This document shows, in pieces, positions 21,285 to 33,200 of a stretch of DNA of 64,000 bases. Origin of the DNA: Zerene cesonia (Eukaryota > Arthropoda > Insecta > Lepidoptera > Pieridae); NCBI RefSeq assembly GCF_012273895.1, contig NW_024045134.1:186001-250000 (forward strand), in the 5' to 3' direction. Numbering within the stretch: the stretch's first letter is position 1; each line of letters starts with the position of its first letter. A model generated the notes under the pieces. The model had not been told where the DNA came from and did no database searches. It saw only the letters and a list, made by a program, of their open reading frames with translations. A program made the translations under genes and the position numbers.

Positions 21285-24200
21285 CTGTAAGGAAATAGAA
21301 ACGTTACGATTTGTGAATGCATTCTAACCGATTTAAGTACTTTATATTTTAAATTATATTTTATTATTTTATATATAATTTAGACAAGTTGTCGGTAGGA
21401 TAGTTATTGTAAATATACAGCAATTATCCAACGTCAAATAATAAGATGCGATGTCATGCTTAGAAAACTTAATTTATCCGTAAAAAAAACATAAAAACCA
21501 TGACCAAGTATTTCAATAATAAATTACAAGATATCTACATAGAATCTCTGTTTAATGTCATTGGACATCCTCTATTCCCTATTAACTTTTAATTAAAAAA
21601 CTAAACTAAAAATTAAAGACATTAAAATTTTATCTAGTTAGAGAGTTGTATTAAATATAAGTGTCGCATATTATTTTACAGTCAGTTAATATTCGTATTA
21701 TAAACTATTAAGTATGTTTTAATAATGCAACTAAAATGGTATGTCGTCTATGATCGCAGCGGGGGATACATAAAATTATCGTAATAAATTTAACACTCCA
21801 CTCGATGTATTTAATTACAGCTGTATTATTGAGTAATTCTATTTAATTTATAGCAAGCTACTAAACAATATTAACCAACATGAAAGGCAATCGAAAACGT
21901 AAAAACTTTTATATAATTGCCCAGCCCTGCCTTTACCTAGTTATCAGAATTGGGATAGGTACTAACTAGTTACCTAGAATGATAGCATACGTTACTCTCA
22001 AATACCCAAAACGATCATTGAGCGATTAAATATCTCAAAACGCGACGTGGTCAGAGTAAAAGAGCCACAACGCGAAATTCCCGTTGTGGCTTTAATGTAA
22101 ACGCTAATAACGGGTTGTGGCAATGAAGAAATGCCACGACGCGATCTAAACACAAATAAAACGATTTTTGCATTGCGACTCTTACTCTGACCGTAACGTG
22201 TTATGAGCTATTTTTGCTCAATAAGCGTTTCAGTCTTTTAGCGTACGTAATCCTACTTCCTACTAATATTATAAGCGCGAAAGTTCATAAGAATGTGTGT
22301 GCGTTTGTTGCTCTTTCACACAAAAACTGCTGAACCGATTGCAATGAAATTTGGTACGTAGATAGCTGTACAACTGGAATAACATATAGGCATCTTTTTA
22401 TCCCGATATTCCTACGGGATATGTACTTACGCGGGTGAAACCGCGGGGCGCAGCTAGTACACGATATTTATACTATTTAAATTAATTGCACAAACGATAC
22501 TCTATTTTATTGCAATAGCAATATAGCTGGTAATGCTGAAACTTTCACATTTATTATTTAAGAGGATTTTTTTGTTCTTAAACTCACAGATAATCGCTAT
22601 CGTTATGATTTCAATTTTCACCTCAAACATCCGCTCTGCCATTAGTCACGGGTGGCTTGAGGTTGTTACTATGATAGGAAGTAATGTTTTTGGTAACTTT
22701 CAGATATCATTTTCGGAGGTTTTCATAAAGATATTGAATGCGATATCAACATTCTTTTGATGAAATTAGAATTCCGATGCAGCAAAACAATAAAAAAATA
22801 CAATTTTTATAAAGACAAATGTATATACACATACATAGCTCAAAATGTTTCGAGAAAAGCTTTCTATTTAATTAATATGGTGTCGTTCGGTTTAATTTTA
22901 ACTACACCAAGAAAAAATAATGCTTTCACACCCTATATAATAACCAAGTCCTCAGTTTTATTAATTAAAATAAACCGAAAGGAAAACAGTAAACATAACT
23001 GTCAGAATAATTAAATTGCGCTAAACAGCAAAAAAAAAAACAAGTAACACACGGTTGAAAAGCATTAAAATTCCATACTGTTTACTAGGACGAAAGTGCA
23101 TCGTTAAGTTCATTAATTATTATATACCAAATGGTGTGCTTTTTTGCAAGTATCAAGAATGTAAACAAAAAGTGGTATGGTAAAATTTGAACAACGGGTT
23201 ATGGGAAGCTGGACGTCGGAGTCAGCGTTCGGCCGGTTCGGCTGCACCTGTGCGTGTCACAGTACAGGGCGGGTGACATACCTTGATATTTGATATTAGC
23301 CGTTTAGTCCAAGAAAATGGGTAGGGTAAATGCGAATTTGAGATTAAAACTTGAATTTTTGATATAATTTACTTTGAGGAATCTAAAAACGAACTGTGAA
23401 AGTTTTTTTTAAATTCACCCCCGAGAAGGGGTGAAAAAAAATTAAAAAAGTTGTTTTTTTGAAATTTTGGCGAAACCGTAAGTGTTAGAAAAAAAAGTTT
23501 TAGATAAAATTTGTAGAGCGTAAAATTTTACACAAAAATGTTTCTATAACTTTTTTTCCTAAAATTGAAATTAACTGAGATAGGGCAGTTTATCAATTTT
23601 TCAATAAGTTATGATTTTTTTTAAGTTGCAGTTATCATCCCTTAGCTTCTAACTGCCCTATCCCAGTTAATTTCAATTTTAGGAAAAAAAGTCATAGAAA
23701 CATTTTTGTGTAAAATTTTACGCTCTACAAATTTTATCTAGAACTTTTTTTTCTAACACTTACGGTTTCGCCAAAATTTCAAAAAAACAACTTTTTTTAA
23801 TTTTTTTTCACCCCTTCTCGGGGGTGAATTTAAAAAAAACTTGCACAGTTCGTTTTTAGATTCCTCAAAGTAAATTATATCAAAAATTCAAGTTTTAATC
23901 TCAAATTCGCATTTACCCTACCCATTTTCTTGGACTAGTTCCTAAAATGAGTGTGTGTATTTTCTATAACGTCATGTGAATTTTTATGTAAATTCTCATT
24001 TGGAGACACGGAAGCTGAGATGACTTAAAAATAAAGTTATGCAAAATTAACGCAAATAAGAAAGAATTCATTTTTCTCAAATGGTGTTTGCTTAAATGAA
24101 GTGTGGCATATGCCATTCAATAGGAAATCTACATTTATATATATTCTTAGATCTGCACGTTAAGATATGAATAGAGACAGCATATCATTTCAACAAGCGA

Positions 24201-27200
24201 TCGCTTTAACTTGCCGTCGCGTTTCCAATATTGCACGCTTTTAACAGTCGTGAAATTAACAATTTCACTGCTGATCCAGAAACTTTTTTCATCCGGCGAT
24301 GCGGCTATGACACGCTCAGCGTGTCTCCCGCACCGGCGGCAATCTTGCCGTACCGCTTTTGTCGCTGGTGCGGGAGCCCACGCTGCGCGTGTGCATAGAG
24401 TCAAGCCAGCTGTGCGGGCGGACACACCGTGTTTATTCTAAATATTATTATTTTTTTTTAATTGTTCTATTTCTGATATCGCGATTTGTTTTTAAAGAAA
24501 TTACAGTAGTCTTTATTTTTCGGCACACACATTTGTATTTTATTCAAAATCTATATATATAAAATTCTCGTGTCACAGTTTTCGTTGCCATACTCCTCTG
24601 AAACGGCTTGACCGATTCCTCTGAAATNNNNNNNNNNNNNNNNNNNNNNNNNNNNNNNNNNNNNNNNNNNNNNNNNNNNNNNNNNNNNNNNNNNNNNNNN
24701 NNNNNNNNNNNNNNNNNNNNNNNNNNNNNNNNNNNNNNNNNNNNNNNNNNNNNNNNNNNNNNNNNNNNNNNNNNNNNNNNNNNNNNNNNNNNNNNNNNNN
24801 NNNNNNNNNNNNNNNNNNNNNNNNNNNNNNNNNNNNNNNNNNNNNNNNNNNNNNNNNNNNNNNNNNNNNNNNNNNNNNNNNNNNNNNNNNNNNNNNNNNN
24901 NNNNNNNNNNNNNNNNNNNNNNNNNNNNNNNNNNNNNNNNNNNNNNNNNNNNNNNNNNNNNNNNNNNNNNNNNNNNNNNNNNNNNNNNNNNNNNNNNNNN
25001 NNNNNNNNNNNNNNNNNNNNNNNNNNNNNNNNNNNNNNNNNNNNNNNNNNNNNNNNNNNNNNNNNNNNNNNNNNNNNNNNNNNNNNNNNNNNNNNNNNNN
25101 NNNNNNNNNNNNNNNNNNNNNNNNNNNNNNNNNNNNNNNNNNNNNNNNNNNNNNNNNNNNNNNNNNNNNNNNNNNNNNNNNNNNNNNNNNNNNNNNNNNN
25201 NNNNNNNNNNNNNNNNNNNNNNNNNNNNNNNNNNNNNNNNNNNNNNNNNNNNNNNNNNNNNNNNNNNNNNNNNNNNNNNNNNNNNNNNNNNNNNNNNNNN
25301 NNNNNNNNNNNNNNNNNNNNNNNNNNNNNNNNNNNNNNNNNNNNNNNNNNNNNNNNNNNNNNNNNNNNNNNNNNNNNNNNNNNNNNNNNNNNNNNNNNNN
25401 NNNNNNNNNNNNNNNNNNNNNNNNNNNNNNNNNNNNNNNNNNNNNNNNNNNNNNNNNNNNNNNNNNNNNNNNNNNNNNNNNNNNNNNNNNNNNNNNNNNN
25501 NNNNNNNNNNNNNNNNNNNNNNNNNNNNNNNNNNNNNNNNNNNNNNNNNNNNNNNNNNNNNNNNNNNNNNNNNNNNNNNNNNNNNNNNNNNNNNNNNNNN
25601 NNNNNNNNNNNNNNNNNNNNNNNNNNNTAAGCATCGTTAGTCGAAAAACATCAAGCGTCACTAAAAATGTTTTCACGGTAAAACAATATTAGGTATTTGT
25701 GTGACAAAAGGGGCGCATCCAATCGGCAGTATCAAGACGATCCGTTCTCGATCTGTCGGGTCGCGGCACCGTCCACCGACCTGTCATCTCGGCGGGAACG
25801 GTGACAAAAAGCCGCCGCCGCCTACGTGACGTCCTGCGCTCCCCCCGCCGCGCGCCCCCGCGCCACCGCCGGCTCATCTTCACGCTTGACCACTTTTTAT
25901 TGCGCGACATTTGCCCGGAGTTCGATCCGTGTCATCCGACGTATATTTCTTTTTTCAAATTGCGCCGACGCGGACGCTGCGGCAGCGTTCGATTATTTTT
26001 ATTTTTTAATTTTATAAAGCTGCCAGCGGCCGAGCGGTAAAAAGCGATGGCTTACAAAAAAGGCCTATGAATAATTAAAGTGAGATAGCTGGTAGCTAGC
26101 TCATGGGAACGGAATTACTTATCGGCACGACAGGTCGCCGGCGCCCGCCGCCCGCTCGAAGGACAGGTCAATTTGCTGCACTTATTTTGCTCCTTTCTCG
26201 ATCGACGTTGATAAAGAGACATGAGAATCTAGTGAATTTATATTTATAAGGTACGCAATCGCCTTGAGAAATATGTGGCTGACGAATGCCTGCCACTTAG
26301 ACTTGTTACACTTGGAATGTTCAAGAGGCTTGTAAATTGGACCAACTAAAATTACTAACGAGTTACCTCTTCATCTCGCATCGCATGCACATTTTTTAGG
26401 ATTCATTAAAAATGCCTGCGACTAAGAATGATTTTTTGCAAATATTTCAGAGAACAGTTTTCCTTTAGCTCATGAAAAGCACTAATTTTATAATTCTAAA
26501 AAAATAGTTGTGTAATAAATTTTAAATTCTAGAGCAATATTAATATATAAGGATAATGTAAGCTTAATATTAAATGGAGTTTTATTTAAATAACCGTAAT
26601 ATAGGGTTTGTATCAGGCAACCTTTACACGAAACACACCTACGGGGCATGCGTTAAAGAAACACAAGGGTCAGACTGACCCTGCCATCCTTCGGACGTAG
26701 TGGTTTGGGGGCATACTTAATTTAATAGGGGTTAGCTGGAGAATCGGCTCGGGATTTTAAAGTTAGTGCCCCGGGGTCAAAAGTGACCCGCTGTTTCTCG
26801 ACGCAGCGGAATGATACAGGAGAAAATAATTTAATTGGGGTACAAATTGGCAGTTTCAGAGGTACGAGGCGTATTATTTGTGGGCAACAAGTTCAATCAT
26901 GGGCTGTGTTAGATGTTTGTGAAATTATAATTAGGAAAATTGGTAATTACGTAACCAAAATAATATTTTACTGTCTGATGCATGGGAATAAGGGTTGGTG
27001 AAGGAATATCATACAAAATAAAATAAAATAAAATAAAAAATCCCAACTTTATCAAGTGCACCAATTGTGTAACTCATGAAAAAAGAAATCATTACTCTCA
27101 ACAAGGAGATTGATCAATGAGGTCAATCATATGAAATATTTGATCTGAACTCCCATAAAAGCACAAATATGTGATAAGGTAAGTGATAACGCATCAGAGA

Positions 27201-30200
27201 TGCTAAAATTGACATGGATGGTGAACACATAGCATAATATCAAAATCGTGTCTAAGCTCTAAACCCGCATTCCCCGTACCAATAAAGAAACGGATGCTAC
27301 TAAAAATTATGTTTAAACACTGCGTTTACGTAAGCAATTTATACATCATGCCATGAATTTGTCCCGTGCACCGCCCGTGGCCGTGAATCGTTTACATTGC
27401 GTCCGTGGAGCCACGGCAGCGAACAGGTTGTGGTGCAAAAAAGGTTAAAGTATATTCCTTGGGGGTCGGGGGGTCGGGGCCCGGGGTTAGGGGGGCCTAA
27501 TGAAGGGGCGGCGGCGCCCGCGGCAGCTACCGCGCAAATTGATGCTTGCGCCCTCTATGGAACCTTTGCTCTCGGCTAGTGATGCGCTTGTCGATAAATT
27601 ATGACTAGCCGCGCTCGTTTATCGTGGCAGGTGCAATCGGTAGGCGTTCTCGTGTACCGGTTATTCGATGTTTACTGTGCTTGCGTTTGTGTTGTTTTAA
27701 CTTCGCTTTAGGTAATTTCAGAGTCATATTTAAGAAACGAGCGTAGCGTTATTTCTTGCTAGGGTAATTTTTTAACATGACTCATTGACTTCTAATGTTT
27801 TGATGACATGATATGTGTACATTTGTTAAGAGAAGAGTTAAGGATCAGTGTATAAAACCTACTGTTTATTGTCTATTATATAATATTATACGGAACGGTT
27901 AGAAACAAAGATATATGCACACGGCATATCGACAAATGATCTTTGATCGCACCACTACTCTAACGCACTTTAGTACAAAGATTGCAAATAAGCTCAAAGC
28001 ATCTCGCCCTACACGCCGAGCTGACGGTTAGCGGCTGTTCTCTTTCCGTAATTATAATCTCCACGTTTATAACCCAAGGGTCATGGGACGGCGTTGGTTT
28101 TTTATCAATTGTCGTTTTGTTTTACTTACGCTTTCTAACATCGACCGACTCCATTAAGTGCTTCTTGTGCCTTAATTATATTCTTCAATGATTTAAGTTT
28201 ATACGCCCGAGGAAAATTGCCCATTGCAGCGATTAGAATGAAAGAATCCGCTGAATCATGGTGAACAAAGAAAGTTTCTATTGACATTACGTTACTAGTC
28301 GATAATCAAAGCATTAAACTAAAATACGAATATAGAATATATACTATAATTACGGTCAGATAACATCTGCATTAATTTAATAACACTACTTTAAAATTAC
28401 TCACAAATCGACAAGATATACGGTTATAGCAGTATATTAAGTATCAATTGGTTCTCAGTTATAACAAAGCCACATAAATTGTCGTTATGAAATAAACGGC
28501 GTTGAAACTAACCATGAGGTCATACATAAGCGTGGCACATCTGTTTGGGCGCGAGCGATATATTATCTCATTCATTTTGCTATTAAAATAGAAAGCTTAT
28601 CAACGCGGGCATCGAGAGGCCGCAAAAAGCTCTAACATAATTGGAAAATGACCTGATCATAGTCGGTGGGTGTGGCGTGTGCACGCAGTGACTGCTCGCG
28701 ACAGACTGCTCAAAATGCAGGTGAGCAACAAAGATGGCAAAAGCGCACGCGCAGGTGGGCGGGGCTTAATACACCGAACGATAACGAATGTGTACGATCG
28801 CCGTCGAAACGAAAACGCCCAGTCTAAGGTTGCGCGCATAAACTGAGCTGACCTCCAACTTTTCATCGCTCTGCTCTCGTTTCTTGCTCATCGATAGGTC
28901 AAGTTATGCTGGCCTCTGTAGAGAACAATGCCTGATAGAATGTAACTATTATACGAGAGACATGTGCTTTATAATGGAAGGTGTTCCGAGAACGTAGGGA
29001 TTGCGATATCTACGCAGATAGTTCTTATTGTTTGTAATCGCTACTGATTTCTTGGCTTTCTTAGTAAATACACGTTGTAAGTATATATTATTATCATGCT
29101 CTATTATTACCTTCTGTGCACTTTCCTTTCGTACCGTTATACTTTGAAATAGTTATAAGGAAAACGACAACACCACGTGTTTGAAGATTCGTTTGCAATC
29201 GAATTCTTGAAATTATTTAGCGTGAATTTTTATCTTTTTATTTCAGCATGCTGAGATACTCAAGTCGTCGCAACTTTTTTAGAAGGTTAATAAATTGACA
29301 TTTTTTGTCTTGATAAAGCTCGTTTGAAAAACCTGCATTCTGAATATGCCATGACCTACATGCTTTTTTATTACGGCAATTATCCTTTGCTCGTATATCT
29401 AAAACTAAATATTAACAAAGTCGACAACGCTGCAAGTAAATACGCGCAAAATTAATGAATTCGCGAACCGCTCCGGTCCGTTCGTTATCACATGTTAAGT
29501 TTACAATCCTATAATTTAACCGTTTCAATAGAAACTTGTTGTATCCCCCTTTATTTGTTATAAACGTCCCGCATTAATTGATTTCGCTGCGTTTAAATTA
29601 AACCCGAGGTTACCAAGGGTTATATATTGCCTGTGTTTAATTGCGGCGGAGAGACGGGCCTATTTCATACTTCCTACATCGGTGGCTTGTTTATGAAAAA
29701 ACTATTTTATTGGCAACCAGTTACAGCCATCGCGTTCAAGCTTGAAAGGGTTTGTTTTATTAGATTAGCTGGGTCTTTTAATTTGCGTGCACACATACTC
29801 TACGTTATTCAACAGTTTGCGTGATGAGCGCATTTAGAGAAATTAATATTTTTGTCTATAATAAGATTCATCATGTTGCGGTTCTTGTGTATTTCAGGAA
29901 TTATTGCTGTAACGAAAACCTATATGCGTAACTTTATTTGTACAAGGTACCTATGTAATTTTTTGAAAGAAAACTGTTTATAGACAAAATGAAACTGTTA
30001 TTAATCGTAATAATTTAATATATAGATAATAAATAATTTCCAAATGTAAAAAGCTATGACAGTTGTAAAAAATATACGATGTTGTTGATAAGTATTGATT
30101 GTAAAATTGAGCATTAAAATTAGTGTCTTATAAAAGGAATGAAGTTCGGATTAGAAGTTAAAAAAATATAAGTTCTATGTTCAGTAAAGTCATGATATTT

Positions 30201-33200
30201 CTAAATAAGGTGAGGCGTGCTACAAAACAATCTAGTATCATCGACTCGATTCCAGATGCAATCAAGGCTCGTGCCACTTCACTTCTAGTGTTGTACTGTT
30301 ATCGATAGGAATTTTCTCTTATTTAAATCGTATTATTTGGCATACAATATAGTCAGATCGTATTCATATGATCAGAGTTACGTAGAGTAAATCACTACAT
30401 AGTATAAAACAAAGTCGCTTTCTCTGTCCCTATGTCCCTATGAATTAGGTATTCATAAATCTTAAATCTTTAAAACTACGTAACGGATTTTGATGGGTTT
30501 GTGTAATAGATAGAGTGGTTCAAGAGAGGGATTATATGTATAACATATAACCTCTATTAAACAACTCAAAATTTAACGCGTGCGAAGCCGCGGCCAAAAA
30601 CTGGTAAGTAATAAATCGAGTCGGAGGTGTAGAATGTAAGTCTATTGTCAGTTAAATGTTCTTTCATTCTTATTATAAGTACTGAATGTTCAATTATTCA
30701 CAAGTGTACTCAATTTTAAATCAAGTGGATAAAGCATTCACCAAAACCTCTTCTGAACGAGAATAATAAATCCGTAAACATCGATATCGGCCAGCACTAC
30801 CGGCCGCGAGGTGGTCGCGTGCCGGCCGCCCTCTCGCGGAGGAAAGTGCAACACTTGATACTCACGAACGATTGTTATCATGATTTAAACATTTCTCTAG
30901 TTGCTGCACTCCAATCACACTTTGTCACTTCTAGCGTTTGAGCCGGTTCGGTTAAGGGGAACTGTTAACTTTCATGTTGTCTATTGTGATCAAATTATCG
31001 TTCAATTTCGATAGGAGAACGGCACACCGGCTCGCTGGCGTACGATCGCAAATAATTACAACAATTACAGTGCAGGCAAAGTCGCGTAACAGTGAATTAT
31101 TGTTACAGTGTAATAACAACTCACAGTAGACACATTTCTAGTATCAATTGTGAGTCCTTCGAATTTCAAAAATGAGCAATGATCATGCATTTTTTTGCTA
31201 GCAAAACTTTTTCTTTCTTGTATAAAATAATGTTTGTTCTATCTGTTACATTAATATGCTTTTTTATTACATAATATACCTATTGAATAACAATTAATGG
31301 AAGCTACAATATAAAAGTTAAACCAAAAACCTCCACAAAGCGCCCGCCTACAAACCGGCGCAGAGTTTAATTATCGCCGTGGAATAATCTCGACTAAATG
31401 AAGCAAGGATCCAGTAATTTACGTAAACGCATATACGATGTACGCAAGCCTTATTTACATGGGCTTTCAGTGTAGCCAGTGTTGCGAGCCGAAGGATCCG
31501 ATATTGCCATTAGTGGCAGATTGTAACAGGGGTAGAACACGGTGGTGTTGCATTATGTAACAGAGTTTACCAATTATATAACCGGTTGTGTAAGTATCCT
31601 CGGTAGGAAATGGGATTGCGCCGTGTACGCGTCTACTTCGATCGACTGAAATGCGTGGAAAGATATGTCGGATTTACTTATTGCATGTAATTTTGTCTTG
31701 TATTTAGACGATATTTTTGTTTTATCATACATGCCTTGTATTAAAAATATAATAATTATAATATATATTACTTGAAGGTAGTATTTGCATCAATGAATGA
31801 ATCATTTCAGGTCTCTTATAATAGTATTAACATTTGTAATTTTGTCTAAAACATCGAATACTGGAAACTTCTTTCACAAGAGTAAATAAGAAAGAAATAA
31901 ACGTACAAACAGACGACAGCGATACTAATATCACGAGAGTGAAACGTAAATCACCACACGACTATTAAACGTATACAGTTCATGAATACAATAGTTTGTA
32001 AACCAGCTCAATGGCTCAAAGCATTTCTATAAACGGTGCACATCGCCGAGCCATCGACGTAAAACTTATTTGTAGACGTTGATAAGCTGTTTATCTTTAT
32101 TAAGACTATACTCGACTAAGTTTAACAATAAATTAGCTACCAGTAGAGATTGCCGCCGCTCTGTTTTGCTTATGGTCCGATGCTAATGGCCACAGAGCAG
32201 ATTGTGCGTTCGTTCTTTACGAGATTGTTAAAATGAACCGAAATATCTGAAACTGGGAGCGATATGGGTTAATATGTATTTTCCTAGTTGTATGTTTAGG
32301 AAGGCAAACTTTTTGACGCGTTTAATTTATATTTTCAGTCCCACTCCAGTGTCAAGTTATAATTGTGAGAATATAAAGATTAACTATGCAAATATTGATA
32401 AAACAGCATCCTGAAGTGAAACGGGGAAAATGTTTTTTAATTAGTTGGCTCTTATAAAAGCAAGCAAATACTAGGATTTTATTAACATTTTAGTTCACAA
32501 TCGACGCACTACAAAAGTACTACTTTATGTTTTATAACCAAAATGTAAAAGAAAACATTAAAAACAAACCATTTTATTCATTTATTGTTTATTATTATTG
32601 TTATTTCTATCGAGATTTCAAAATGGTTGAAACAGATAATTGATAACGTCGAAAATAATCCACAATAGCTCTGACGCAATACATTTTCGGTTGATACCCT
32701 AAGCTTTAGATAGCTAAGAGCGGGATTGTTATTAGCGAACCGGGCCGCTTTCATCCGATAACCGGTGCGGTTGTGTTCCCGGCCCTTATAAGGCCCTCTA
32801 CGCGGATGCAAGGTTACGGTGACCATCCATATATATATCGTTATTTATACCTATATAATATGAGAACTGTCCATGTCCACTTGCTTTGATCGAACCTTGT
32901 TCTCTTTGCAAAAGAAAAAAAAGGAAAAAAAAAACAAATTTTATGTGACGTCTGAAAAAAAACGGCATTTTTTTAATCAAATTGAAGTAATTATATGTAC
33001 AAATATTAAAATTTGAATCAAACATTAACAAATTTAATTTTATTAATGCCTTTGAAAACGTCATCTATTTTTGTACAAAATTTAGTAAAATCATAGATTT
33101 TTGATTCATCTGACTATATTTTATGAATACAATATATTAACATTCGAATAACATGAGCGATATTCACCCTACAATCTTCGCGTATCACATCGTCGCTACG

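Noticed and set aside
24147..24425. 92-codon minus-strand frame
   Set aside because: Spans the GC-rich stem cluster; codons reflect palindromes, not a protein family.
24573..25676. Long open frames across N (also at 36186-37300 and 49829-50927)
   Set aside because: They consist almost wholly of N from 1000-base gaps.
25801..26040. Arg-rich frames on both strands of the CpG island
   Set aside because: Explained by GC-rich composition; no family match or splice context.
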